A stretch of DNA of 64,000 nt from JACKII01 sp965202745 (GCA_965202745.1 CBDBCB010000018.1:62001-126000), one strand, 5' to 3'. Shown: positions 27,762 through 36,916, numbered from the stretch's first letter. Numbers and translations: made by a program. Notes: generated by a model not told the origin, from the sequence alone.

Positions 27762-28811
27762 CTACAGGTCTGCTGGCTGGAAACCCAGTTTCTCTACGAA
27801 GCGGTCCTGGTATTTGGGCCAGACTTCCGGGTTGATCAGACGGGGCAGGACTTTGCCGCTGAATATCTCGATCCACTGATCGGCAACCCATTCGCGCATG
27901 TTGGTTACGGCTTCGTGGGTGACGCCCGCGCTGTGCGGCGTGGCGATGACGTTGTCGAATTGCAGCAGCGGATGGTCTTTCGGCGTCGGCTCTTCCCACC
28001 AGACATCCAGGCCAACCCCCGCCAACTGCCCGGCCTTCAAGGCCACGACCAGATCGTCTTCCTTGTGAATGCCGCCGCGGGCCGTGTTCACGAAATAGGC
28101 CGTGGGCTTCATCATGGCAAAGGCATCGGCGTTGATCATGTTCAACGTCTCCGCCGAGCACGGCGTGTGCACGGTGATGTAGTCGCTGGTGGAGAACAGG
28201 GTCTCGAAATCCACCTTATCGGCACCGCGCGCCGTGCACTCTTCGGCTGAGAGGTAGGGGTCGTAGGCGATGACCTTCATGCGGAAGGCTTTGGCGATCT
28301 CGGCCGAGCGTGTGCCGATCTGGCCGAGGCCAACCACGCCCAGGGTCTTGCCCAGAATGTCGTTACCGGTCACGCCGGAGCGGCTGAAAAAGTCGGTCTC
28401 GCGCATGCCTTTGTCGGCCTGTCCGATGCGCTTCGACAACCCCAGGATGAAGCCGAATGCGTGCTCCGCCACGGCTTCCTTGTTGGAGCCGGACTGATTG
28501 ACCACGATCATGCCCGCCTCGGTGCAGGCGTCTACGTCGATAATGTTGTAGCCGGTGCCCGTGGAACTGACCGCCAGCAGGTTCGGCATGCGGGTAATGA
28601 AGTCGCGGTTGGTCAGGTAATCCGGCTTCAATTCGGTGCGGGGCAGGCTCTGGTAGCCATGCATGGTCAGCAGTTCGGGCTCGTTGGCGGCATAGCCGTC
28701 GGACTGCATCAGGTGGCGCAGGTCGAGCACGTCGGTGCCGCGCAGCACCTCCATGGCGTTTCCAGCCATCCAGGTATCGAAAATAACCAGCTTGGCGATA
28801 TTGGCAGTCAT
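27762..28811 (-). CDS. NAD-dependent D-2-hydroxyacid dehydrogenase family protein
   Basis: This family reduces 2-keto acids to D-2-hydroxy acids or the reverse. From the ATG at 28811 the product is 349 residues. It shows the NAD-binding VVGLGQIGTRSAEIAK motif, the substrate Arg in VNTARGGIHKEDDL, the Glu in DVWWEEPTPKDHP and the catalytic His in VIATPHSAGVT. All catalytic residues are present. The N-terminal residues differ from PGDH and glyoxylate reductase, so substrate is unknown. A longer start at 28877 is open but unlike the family. No neighbour shows its pathway. Confidence 0.88.
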   Translation of the reverse strand: MTANIAKLVIFDTWMAGNAMEVLRGTDVLDLRHLMQSDGYAANEPELLTMHGYQSLPRTELKPDYLTNRDFITRMPNLLAVSSTGTGYNIIDVDACTEAGMIVVNQSGSNKEAVAEHAFGFILGLSKRIGQADKGMRETDFFSRSGVTGNDILGKTLGVVGLGQIGTRSAEIAKAFRMKVIAYDPYLSAEECTARGADKVDFETLFSTSDYITVHTPCSAETLNMINADAFAMMKPTAYFVNTARGGIHKEDDLVVALKAGQLAGVGLDVWWEEPTPKDHPLLQFDNVIATPHSAGVTHEAVTNMREWVADQWIEIFSGKVLPRLINPEVWPKYQDRFVEKLGFQPADL

Positions 28812-28928
28812 GTTATGGGCTTCCTCGGCCTGAAATATTCTGCCTATGGCATAGCGGGTTCCAGCACGATTGCACAAGATATCCCGTGGGCTATCAAGCG
28901 GGGCGCAGGATGCTCCTTAGCGTTTCAG

Positions 28929-29384
28929 TCAGGGCAAGTGCGCCCGCGCGCCGGGGCCAATGCCGAGTTGTGCCGCCTGCCCGGCCGCCAGTTCGAGAAC
29001 GGCGGCGACGGCCTGGTTGGTGCCGACCGCCCGCTCTGAGTAAGGCATTGCGCCTTGCACGAGATAGACCAGCCGGCCAGCCGAATCGAAGAATAGCAGA
29101 TCCAGGGATTGCGGCGTGTTCCGCATCCAGAAATGGGCGGGGCCGGCTGGGCGCATATCGAACAGCATGCCGGTTCCATTGGCCAAGCGCGGACGGCCCA
29201 TCAGACCGCAATTGCGCTGTTCCTCGGTCTGGGCAAGCTCTACCGTCAGGACGATGCGCGCGCCGTTCGCGGAAACCGGCAAGGCTATGGTGGAAAGCGG
29301 CGGCTGCGGATAGGCGCTGCAGGCAAGTGCAGCGCCGGGCATCAGCACCAACAGGACCACCGCAAGTAGACGGGCCGTGCGCAC
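28929..29384 (-). CDS. DUF192 family secreted protein
   Basis: The 151-residue product starts at a GTG (29384) preceded by AAGAGGAAGGG, a strong ribosome site; an ATG at 29420 has none. It has a signal peptide ending in GAALA and a DUF192 domain marked by LAQTEEQRNCGLMGRPRL, GTGMLFDM, HFWMRNTPQSLDLLFFD and a hydrophobic C-terminal part. The fold is known but the function is not. It is likely periplasmic. It is divergent from the broken TauD gene. Confidence 0.85.
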   Translation of the reverse strand: MRTARLLAVVLLVLMPGAALACSAYPQPPLSTIALPVSANGARIVLTVELAQTEEQRNCGLMGRPRLANGTGMLFDMRPAGPAHFWMRNTPQSLDLLFFDSAGRLVYLVQGAMPYSERAVGTNQAVAAVLELAAGQAAQLGIGPGARAHLP

Positions 29385-29519
29385 GCTATTTCCCTTCCTC
29401 TTAAAAATTCCGATGCTCATTTGACCGATAACTGCACGATGTCCATTGCTGGCCTGGCCTCATCCTGCCAAAATCCTGGAAACACAAACACAGCATCATA
29501 TCTCATGGAGCGAAGCCCA

Positions 29520-30385
29520 ATGCGCAACGACTATCAGCATATCACTGTCACGCCTATCTCCGGCACGCTAGGCGCAGAGATCGGCAATGTCGATCTGTCG
29601 GCAGACAATCCGCAAGGCGTTTATGACGAAATCCACCGCGCGCTGCTGGAAAACCTGGTGATCTTTTTCCGGGACCAGGACATCACGCCGGAACAGCACC
29701 TTTCCTTTGCCAAGCGCTGGGGCGATCTGCACCAGCGCTTGGCAAAGGAAAGGCATGGACGACTATCCGGACATCCTGGAGATCATCAAACTGCCCACCG
29801 ACGAGAAGAATTTCGATGGTGGCTGGCATTCGGATCAGATGTTCTCCGAAAAGCCCGCTATGGGCACGATCCTCTACGTAAAAGAGACGCCCACCCATGG
29901 CGGCGACACACTGTTTGCCAACATGTACGCGGCTTATGACGCGCTCTCCGACGGGATGAAGGAGATGGTCGGGCAAGATGAAGGCCGTCTCCAGCGGCAA
30001 CAATTTCAAGCAGCATGGCGGCAAGACCCGCAAGGAAGTCGCGGGCCAGAACAAGAGCATGACCGTGGTCGATCCGCCGGAGGAGCTGAAGACCATCAAT
30101 GCCCACCCGGTCGCCCGCACCCATCCGGAGACGGGCAAGAAGGCGCTCTATACCGGCGGTCACTGGCGCTATTTCGAAAACATGACAGAAGCAGAGAGCG
30201 AGCCGCTGATCGATTACCTGCGCACGCACTCGGTCAGGCCGGAATTCACCTGCCGCTTCCGCTGGGAGCCGGGTTCAATTGCTTTCTGGGACAATCGTTG
30301 CACCCAGCATTTCGCCATTGACTACTATCCGGGCCAGACGCGCATCATGAACCGCATTACGGTTTGCGGGGATAAACCGTTTTAA
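29520..30385 (+). pseudogene. TauD/TfdA-family Fe(II)/2-oxoglutarate dioxygenase, two frameshifts
   Basis: Three consecutive frames together encode one TauD-like protein. Frame one (from ATG 29520, GGAG 9 bp upstream) reads to FAKRWGDLH at about 29731. Frame two resumes at GMDDYPDILEIIKLP near 29752 and runs to MKEMVGQ at about 29973. Frame three resumes at MKAVSSGNNFKQHGG (29978) and ends at 30385. The iron ligands are preserved (GGWHSDQMF, then TQHFAID) as is the 2-oxoglutarate Arg (GQTRIMNRI). Each break is equivalent to one extra base. The first break lies inside a perfect 22-bp inverted repeat (29699-29753). The enzyme would hydroxylate a sulfonate or related substrate if repaired. Confidence 0.85.
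29699..29753. repeat. Perfect 22-bp inverted repeat inside the TauD-like gene
   Basis: The left arm is 29699-29720 and the right arm 29732-29753, with an 11-base loop (GGCGATCTGCA). The arms are exact reverse complements. The first frameshift of the dioxygenase falls here: the left arm encodes family sequence (LSFAKRW) in the correct frame, while the right arm replaces the expected family residues between GDLH and GMDDYP. That suggests the right arm was copied from the left by a template switch. Confidence 0.85.
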
Positions 30386-30407
30386 GCGGCTTTCGCTGTA
30401 ACGCTTC

Positions 30408-30941
30408 ATGGCGACCACTATCCGCGCATGCGTGATGGCTGATCTGCCTGCCGTCGAGGCCGTCTATCCCGCGGCCTTTCCGGTTGAGGATCTGGTGCTG
30501 CTCGTGCGCGCCTTGTTTGCCGAGGGCGACGGTTTTGGCCTTGTCGCAAATGCAGATGGACGGTTGGCAGGGCACATGGCTTTGTCGCAGTGCTGGGTGG
30601 CTGGTGAAGCCAAGCCGCCCCGTCCTGCACCGGTTGCGCTGCTGGGACCGTTAGCGGTTGTGCCTTCTTACCAGCGGCGGGGTATCGGCTCCGCACTAAT
30701 ACGAACTGGGATTCAGCGGCTTAGGGATGAGGGGTACGGCAGCGTATTGGTTCTGGGCGATCCGGCTTACTGTGGCCGGTTCGGCTTTCAGACCGAGCAG
30801 GCCATCCAAGCGCCGTTTCCTCTACCCGATGAATGGGCTGATGCCTGGCAATCGCTGCACTTGCATGGTGATGGCGCACACCCGAGCGGCACGCTGCAGG
30901 TCCCGGCCCCATGGCATGACCGGGCACTGTGGGCTCCGTGA
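30408..30941 (+). CDS. GNAT-family N-acetyltransferase
   Basis: The 177-residue protein has the GNAT acetyl-CoA binding motif A, LGPLAVVPSYQRRGIGSALI, followed by LRDEGYGSVLVLGDPAYCGRFGF. The last segment is typical of the YhbS-like subgroup, in which GDPxYYxRFGF is conserved. It acetylates an unknown small molecule or protein. It lies 22 bp after the broken TauD gene on the same strand and 185 bp before metY. The frame is intact. Confidence 0.85.
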   Translation: MATTIRACVMADLPAVEAVYPAAFPVEDLVLLVRALFAEGDGFGLVANADGRLAGHMALSQCWVAGEAKPPRPAPVALLGPLAVVPSYQRRGIGSALIRTGIQRLRDEGYGSVLVLGDPAYCGRFGFQTEQAIQAPFPLPDEWADAWQSLHLHGDGAHPSGTLQVPAPWHDRALWAP

Positions 30942-31009
30942 TAAAGGGATGTATGCAGCGCCCCGGACTGTGTCCGCACTCCTCGCTAAGACGTTGAAGA
31001 TTATTGCGC

Positions 31010-31110
31010 CGCAGTTGGTGCCCAGCTCCAACTGCGTTGACAGCGCTTGGCCAAAACGGCCAATCGTCAGAGTGACGCACAAGTGTGCGTCATCGCTTAT
31101 GGCAGCATAA
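31010..31110 (+). ncRNA. Hairpin-rich leader upstream of metY (candidate cis-regulatory RNA)
   Basis: Four short perfect stem-loops stand in a row. Stem 1 has 9 bp (31010-31018 with 31028-31036), stem 2 has 6 bp (31047-31052 with 31058-31063), stem 3 has 8 bp and an AAGT loop (31073-31080 with 31085-31092), stem 4 has 5 bp (31097-31101 with 31106-31110). The last ends 16 bp before the metY start. I cannot match the SAM-II, SAM-V or SAM/SAH consensus that I know. A regulatory role is inferred from position and structure only. Confidence 0.35.
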
Positions 31111-31126
31111 ACGCATAGGAACCCTG

Positions 31127-32428
31127 ATGACTGACCTCCCCAACCGCACCCCCGGCTTTGACACGTTAGCGATCCATGCAGGTGCGGTGCCCGATCCGGC
31201 GACGGGCGCGCGCTCGACGCCGATCTATCAGTCGACGGCCTTTGTCTTTGATGATGCGGATCATGCGGCCTCGCTATTCAACCTTCAGACCTATGGCTAC
31301 ATCTATGGCCGCCTGACCAATCCGACGACGGCCGTGCTGGAAGAGAAAATCGCCACACTGGAAGGCGGCAAGGGCGCGATTGCGACGGCCTCAGGCCATG
31401 CCGCGCAGATGCTGATTTCATTCGTGCTGATGAGCCCCGGCGCGCACCTGCTGGCGTCGAGCAAGCTCTATGGCGGCTCGCTGGCCCAGTTTAACAACAC
31501 ATTCAAGAAGTTCGGCTGGGACGCAACCATGCTGGACCCGGACGATCCCGCCAAGTTCCGCGATGCGATCCGGCCGGAGACCAAGGCGATCTTCATCGAG
31601 AGCCTGGCAAACCCTCAGGGCGTGATTGCGGACATCGCGGCCTTTGCTGAGATCGCGCACGAGGCCGGCATTCCGCTGATCGTGGATAACACCAGCGCCA
31701 CGCCATACCTTTGCCGTCCGTTCGAGCATGGCGCGGATATAATTACCCACTCGACGACCAAGTTCCTGTCGGGGCACGGCAATGCCATGGGCGGCATGGT
31801 GGTGGATTCCGGCAAATTTGACTGGGCCCAGAACGACAAGTTCCCAGCGCTGAGCCAGCCGGAACCCGCCTATCACGGCCTGACCTTTTATGAGACGTTC
31901 GGCGACCTGGCGCTGACCGTGCACGGCCACGCCATCGGCCTGCGGGATCTGGGCGCGACCATGGCGCCGATGAATGCCTACCTGACCATTAACGGCTGCG
32001 AGACCCTGAGCTTGCGCGTCGCCAAGCATTGCGAGAATGCCATGGCAGTGGCGGAGTATCTGGAGGCGCACCCACAGGTGGACTGGATTTCGTATCCAGG
32101 GCTGAAGAGTTCCAAATACTATGCCTTGCAGCAGAAATACCTGCCGAAGGGCGCGGGCTCGGTCTTCGCGTTCGGCGTCAAGGGCGGCTATGAGGCCGGC
32201 ATCAAGGTGGTGGATTCGGTCGAGCTGTTCAGTCATGTGGCCAATATCGGCGACACACGTTCGCTGATTATCCACCCGGCAAGCACCACCCACCGCCAGT
32301 TGGAGGGCGCGGCACTGGTCGCGGCAGGAGCCGGGCCAGATGCGATACGGCTGTCGATTGGTATTGAGGACGCTGCCGACATTATTGCAGACCTGGATCA
32401 GGCACTGGCCAAGGCGGCTGGGGGTTGA
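31127..32428 (+). CDS. metY: O-acetylhomoserine aminocarboxypropyltransferase (sulfhydrylase)
   Basis: MetY makes homocysteine from O-acetylhomoserine and sulfide, using PLP. From the ATG at 31127 the 433-residue protein shows DTLAIHAGAVPDPATGA, STAFVFDDADHAASLF, the TYGYIYGRLTNPTT block, ATASGHAAQ and the PLP-lysine site DIITHSTTKFLSGHGN. The C-terminus NIGDTRSLIIHPASTTHRQL is typical of the MetY/Cys-Met enzyme family. Related thiol-lyases share these motifs, so the acyl donor is inferred. Its product homocysteine is the substrate of metH at 37-40 kb, and hom at 48 kb supplies homoserine. Confidence 0.9.
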   Translation: MTDLPNRTPGFDTLAIHAGAVPDPATGARSTPIYQSTAFVFDDADHAASLFNLQTYGYIYGRLTNPTTAVLEEKIATLEGGKGAIATASGHAAQMLISFVLMSPGAHLLASSKLYGGSLAQFNNTFKKFGWDATMLDPDDPAKFRDAIRPETKAIFIESLANPQGVIADIAAFAEIAHEAGIPLIVDNTSATPYLCRPFEHGADIITHSTTKFLSGHGNAMGGMVVDSGKFDWAQNDKFPALSQPEPAYHGLTFYETFGDLALTVHGHAIGLRDLGATMAPMNAYLTINGCETLSLRVAKHCENAMAVAEYLEAHPQVDWISYPGLKSSKYYALQQKYLPKGAGSVFAFGVKGGYEAGIKVVDSVELFSHVANIGDTRSLIIHPASTTHRQLEGAALVAAGAGPDAIRLSIGIEDAADIIADLDQALAKAAGG

Positions 32429-32647
32429 GCGCGGACAAAAAAATGAGGAAGCCAGTTGCCGGGCTTACTCTCAGTTCTTGGATTACACGGAAGGGTCGGA
32501 TCCGCGTATCCCCACGGGTCGGGGAGGGTAAAAAACAAGGCTGTCTGCGAACGTCGCCGCGTCGGCCTCATGTGACCCAATATATCGCTGCATCGGATGC
32601 AGACGAGTAACGGCTATCAATAGTTGTGATATTTTGTAAATATACAC

Positions 32648-35044
32648 TTATAATGAAGTCTGACGGTTGCCCATGGCGTCGTCGATCAAGGTATCGGCGT
32701 TCTCAAGAGATGACTCGGCCAATAGCTGGTCGATAGCAGCACCGTCATAGACCTGCTCACGCCCGACTTCGAGCAGAACCGGCACGGCCAACGGCGACAC
32801 GCTTTCGAGGCGGCGGTGAGTCATTTTTCCCCTGATTTTAGCCAAAAATGCGCCGAGCCGGCCAATATCGGTCAGGCCACGCGCCGCATCGTGGCGCGTG
32901 GCGCGCAGCAGCAGATGATTGGGTTCGTGGCGGCGCAGAACGTCGTAGATCAAGTCGGAGTTGAACGTTACCTGCTTGCGCGTTTTCACCTCACCCGGGT
33001 GCCGCCACTCGATCAGGCCGGCAATGACGGCGACGCTGCGGAAAGTGCGTTTCAGGAGGCTGGATTCGGCCATCCATTCCTCCAGATCATCGCCCAGCAT
33101 ATCTTCGGCGAACAAGTCATCCAGATTGCGCGCCTCCTGCAAGGACCAGACCGCAATGACGTAGTCGGTGGCGACGAAGCCCAGGGCCCCAGCCCGGCGC
33201 GCTGCATCCGCCGGGTCAACAACATGCCAAGCGTCTGGTGCGCGTTGCGGCCCTCGAAGCAATAGGTGACCATGTAGTACTTGCCGCCACGGGGGAAGGT
33301 CTCGACCAGCAAGCCGTCGCGCTTTGGCAGGACCGAGCGCCAGCGCTGGATGCGCAGCCATTCCAGCACATCGCCCGGCATATCCCGCCATTGGGCAGGG
33401 TCGGCCAAGATCGCCCTCACGCCGTCGGCCAAGTGCGTGGTCAGCGGCAGGCGGCCGCCGCCATAGGCTGGCACCTTGGGTGCTTCGCCGGTGGCGCGGC
33501 GGGTGGCGACCATCATCTCCCGCACACCCAGGAACTCCAGCACTTGGCCCCCAAACATGAAGGTATCGCCGGGCGTCAGGCCATTGACGAAGACTTCCTC
33601 CACCTGCCCGACCACGCGGCCACCGACCCGGACCTTCAGCGTGGGCGACTCGACGATGGTGCCAACATTCATGCGGTAGCGCTGGGCGATGCGCTGGTGC
33701 GCGATGCCGAGCCGCCCCTTCCCCGCCGGGCGCAGGCGCTTGTAGCGCTCGTACTCGCCCAGCGCATAACCGCCGGTCGCGACGAAGTTCACCACATCGT
33801 CGAATGTCTGGCGGTCCAGATCGGCGTAGGGACCGGCGGAAATGATCTCGGCTTACAGTTCGTCCGGCACAAAGGGGCCGCTGCACGCGGTGCCAACCAC
33901 ATGCTAGGTCAGCACATCCAGTCCGCCAGGCTGGGGCGGCGGACCATCCAATTGATCGGGCTCGATGGCATCGAGTGCAGCCCTGCACTCCAGCAGCTCA
34001 AAGCGGTTGGCGGGTACCAGCACGGCCTTCGAGGGTTCGTTCAGGCGGTGGTTCGCGCGGCCAATGCGTTGCAGCAGGCGGGAGACGCCCTTGGGCGCGC
34101 CGACCTGCAAGACCAGGTCCACGTCGCCCCAGTCAATGCCCAGGTCGAGCGAGGAAGTCGCCACCACGGCGCGCAGGCCGCCGTGGGCCACCTTGCGTCG
34201 CTGCTCCGGCGCGAGCGAGCCGTGATGCAGGGCGATGGGCAGGTTCTGATCGTTCACATGCCAGAGCGCCTGGAAGATCAGCTCTGCCTGGGCACGGGTG
34301 TTGACGAAGACAATGGAGGTTTGGTGCTCCGCAATCTGGCTGTAGATGGGCTCGATCGCATAGAGCGCCATATGGCCGGACCAGGGCATGCGGTCTTCGG
34401 GCACCAGGATGGAAACATCGGGCTTCACCCCTCCCCGGCCAAGCACCAGGCGCACGTCATCCGCCCTGCCGCCGGAGGGTAAGAGCCATTGCGCGATGGC
34501 AGCGCGGTCGGTGACGGTGGCGGACAGGCGATGCGCAGAAGGCCCGGCGCGAGCGATTGCAGGCGGGAGAGACCCAGGCTGAGCAGGTCGCCCCGCTTGC
34601 TGTCGGCCGGCGCGTGGATCTCGTCGACAATCACGTGGCGCAGGCTTGCAAACATCGCCGGCGCGTCCGGCAGGGAGAGCAGCACGGCCAGGGATTCCGG
34701 CGTGGTCAGCAGGATGTGCGGCGGCGCGGCTTTCTGGCGGGCACGGCGGTTGGCAGGCGTATCGCCTCGGCAATCGGTGTTTGCAGGTTGCGCTGCACGT
34801 CAACAGCCAGCGCCTTTAACGGCGAGATATAGAGCGTGTGCAGGCCGTCGAACGGCGGATCGCTAGCCAAAGAAACCAGTGACGGCAGGAAGCCTGCCAG
34901 CGTCTTTCCGCCGCCAGTGGGTGCTATCAACAAGGCGTTTTCGCCTGCCGCCGACGCCTGTAGCAGAGCAAGCTGGTGGAGATGCGCCGACCATCCGCGC
35001 GCCTTAAACCATGAGTGGAAGAGTTCGGGAAGCTGCTCGGTCAT
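32648..35044 (-). pseudogene. Lhr-like (ligase-associated) DEXH-box helicase, multiply disrupted
   Basis: The remains of one helicase of about 800 residues run from MTEQLPELFHSWFKARG (35044) to a TAA at 32648. Readable parts include Walker A APTGGGKT, VIVDEIHA (DEIH box), LSATVTD, VFVNTRAQAELIFQALW, ALHHGSL, RIGRANHR, the mid-domain FVATGGYALGEYERYKR and the C-terminal EEWMAESSLLKRTFRSVAVI. Lesions are a deletion of about a dozen codons plus frameshift near 34760, a frameshift near 34530, a small in-frame deletion after EQRRKV, in-frame TAG at 33904-33906, in-frame TAA at 33853-33855 and a frameshift near 33190. The usual partners (ATP-dependent ligase, exonuclease, phosphoesterase) are not adjacent. 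It cannot make the full protein. Confidence 0.9.
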
Positions 35045-35077
35045 TAATCGTGTGACGAATCAGGAATCCGGCGTAAA

Positions 35078-35413
35078 ATGGTCATTATGTTGAACGTACT
35101 ATACTACCTCGTTAGAGAAAAAGAGGCTTCGCATGGCGGAGAGTCAATTGAACCCGGACCGGCAAAAAAGGTCGTACTCGATCTGTTCCTCGAAGCGTGG
35201 GAAAAAGCGATGGAGGCCGGTATTGATACTGACCTGCCGTGCGAAGTGATGGTCTATATGGTCATCACGGATCTGGTGGCTGACCGCGGTGAAGACTGGA
35301 CAGCAGAGGCATTTGAAGACCTGTCGGAGCGCATCCGCGAAGGCGAATTCACCCTGCCGGAAGAGATAACGGAGAGTCACTCATATGAGGTTCCGAATCC
35401 AATCCATGCTTAG
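35078..35413 (+). CDS. Small conserved-type protein, start uncertain, possible A-tract frameshift
   Basis: The open frame encodes 111 residues. The part from KKVVLDLFLEAWEKAMEAGI onward is rich in acidic residues and looks helical; I have seen similar short alphaproteobacterial proteins without known function. The first 30 codons look poor. An ATG at 35133 has a much better ribosome site (AAGAGG, 8 bp away) and reads MAESQLNPDRQK in another frame. The two frames meet at a run of six A (about 35164-35169), where one extra A would join them. So the gene may be slightly broken or misread here. Function unknown. Confidence 0.5.
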   Translation: MVIMLNVLYYLVREKEASHGGESIEPGPAKKVVLDLFLEAWEKAMEAGIDTDLPCEVMVYMVITDLVADRGEDWTAEAFEDLSERIREGEFTLPEEITESHSYEVPNPIHA

Positions 35414-35480
35414 GGTGAAGGCGGTTTTTTCAGGTTAGAGCAGCTTCTGTTCAAGGTGGCGTATTGAACGCGCCACCCCG

Positions 35481-35510
35481 TTCCCGCAGAGGCGGGAATC
35501 CATGCCTGAG
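35481..35510. repeat. Dispersed intergenic palindrome, copy 1
   Basis: A 7-bp stem TTCCCGC-AGAG-GCGGGAA is followed by TCCATGCCTGAG. A second site with the same ATCCATGCCTGAG tail after a short hairpin lies at 57944-57975. Elements like this are common short intergenic repeats in GC-rich bacteria; they could form RNA hairpins. Only two copies are in the window. Confidence 0.5.
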
Positions 35511-35616
35511 TCTCAAGAACAAAGTCCGGACATTGTGACAAACTCTCTGGCAATGCCCACCGACCTCTGTGAGGGTGGGAGGGGTTTTGGTCGCGGCAAC
35601 CAGAACCGGAAACGCT

Positions 35617-36516
35617 CTAGCCAGCCAAGGCTGCTGCGATTTTCCCCGCCGTTGCCCCGTTATTTTCCAACAATGCAATGTTGGCGCTCAACGTCTTACC
35701 CCCGCTGATTTCAGCCAGACGCTGTAACAGATAGGGTGTGATGCGCTTGCCGCGGATTTCGGCGCGTCCCGCATCTGTCATGGCCTGGGCGACCCAGCCC
35801 TCTACCTGCTTCGCATCCAGCGCCTCCGATGCTGGAACGGGCACGCCGATCACCATACCGCCAAGCCCCAGCGATACCTGCGCGGCGATCACAGCCGCCG
35901 CTTCGGCTGGTGTATCAGCCCGACGGTCCACTGGCAGGCCGCTGGAGTGAACCTGAAAGGCCGGGAAATGGTCCATGCCAAAGCCCAGCACCGGCACGCC
36001 GACGGTCTCCAGCGCTTCAACCGTTTTCGGCAGATCCAGAATAGACTTGGCACCGCTGCACACTACGGCAACCGGCGTACGGGCCAATTCGGCAATATCG
36101 GCGGAGATGTCCAGGCTTTCCGCCACATGGCGGTGCCCGCCGCCGAGACCGCCGGTGGCAAAAACGCGGATACCCGCCGCATGTGCGCAGATCATGGTGC
36201 CGGCAACCGTGGTAGCGCCCGAGCCATTGGCCGCGATCAGCCGGGCGAAATCGCGGCGGCTGACCTTAGCCATCGCCGGTGTTTTGGCGATATGCTCGAT
36301 TTCTGACGCTGATAGGCCGACGCGCAGGCGGCCATCAAGAATTCCGCACCAGGCGGGGGTGGAACCGGCGGCACGCACTGCTGCTTCCAAGCGATGGGCC
36401 ACGTCCAGGTTTTGCGGATAAGGCAGGCCATGGGCGATGGCCGTGGTCTCCAGCGCAACCGGCGCGGCGGCAGCGGCGACTTCAGGCGAGACAGTCAGGT
36501 AATCAGCAATGGTCAT
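35617..36516 (-). CDS. psuG: Pseudouridine-5'-phosphate glycosidase
   Basis: PsuG cleaves pseudouridine 5'-phosphate to uracil and ribose 5-phosphate, allowing salvage of modified nucleosides. From the ATG at 36516 the product is 299 residues. It shows GLPYPQNLDVA, NGSGATTVAGTMICAHAAGI, VFATGGLGGGHR and the catalytic-lysine region VVCSGAKSILDLPKTVEALE. The region TPYLLQRLAEISGGKTLSAN near the C-terminus is also typical. The kinase PsuK that normally feeds it is not adjacent. Length and motifs look intact. Confidence 0.9.
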   Translation of the reverse strand: MTIADYLTVSPEVAAAAAPVALETTAIAHGLPYPQNLDVAHRLEAAVRAAGSTPAWCGILDGRLRVGLSASEIEHIAKTPAMAKVSRRDFARLIAANGSGATTVAGTMICAHAAGIRVFATGGLGGGHRHVAESLDISADIAELARTPVAVVCSGAKSILDLPKTVEALETVGVPVLGFGMDHFPAFQVHSSGLPVDRRADTPAEAAAVIAAQVSLGLGGMVIGVPVPASEALDAKQVEGWVAQAMTDAGRAEIRGKRITPYLLQRLAEISGGKTLSANIALLENNGATAGKIAAALAG

Positions 36517-36796
36517 GGGCCATAGTTTACGCGGATGGAGTGATAATACCAACGGCAGGGGCGGCGCAGCGTATGCGCATCTTCCGTAATGATCGCTGCC
36601 CCGGCCAGATTCCTGTCTTTACAGCGAGCGGAAGGCACTCAGCCGAGGTACCTGTGCTCCCGCAGGATCAGGTACGGCGATCCGGCGGGAACAGAAGAGG
36701 TGTTCTGGCTGCCTGTCAAGGGAATAATAACCTTAACTCTGTAAGGTATTGGTTGGCGCTGATTTTCGAACGTTTCCTCACCCAGGAGGAATAAGA

Positions 36797-36835
36797 ATGA
36801 ACGCACGGGTTAAACACCGGATAAGCATTTCATAA
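36797..36835 (+). CDS. 12-residue micro-ORF with near-perfect Shine-Dalgarno
   Basis: AGGAGGA at 36784-36790 lies 6 bp before an ATG. The frame reads MNARVKHRISIS and then TAA. A ribosome site of this quality before so short a frame suggests a leader peptide, a true small protein or the surviving start of a deleted gene; the repeat-rich island begins just after the stop. No homologue is recognised. Confidence 0.3.
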   Translation: MNARVKHRISIS

Positions 36836-36849
36836 ACCGGAGGTAAACC

Positions 36850-36916
36850 CCACCTAAACCGTTTCAGACCCAAACAGTTTAGTTTTGCGCATAAAAGTTT
36901 AGTTTGGTTTAGGTGG
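36850..36916. repeat. AT-rich repeat island with 11-bp inverted and 10-bp direct repeats
   Basis: CCACCTAAACC (36850-36860) pairs exactly with GGTTTAGGTGG (36906-36916). Inside, AGTTTAGTTT occurs twice (36876-36885 and 36896-36905). The element ends about 50 bp before the metH stop codon on the opposite strand, so on metH transcripts it could be a 3' hairpin, or it may be a small mobile-element remnant. Confidence 0.45.

Noticed and set aside
31010..31110. SAM-II, SAM-V or SAM/SAH riboswitch before metY
   Set aside because: The hairpins lack the loop and tail sequences that I know for these families, so I list only an unassigned leader.
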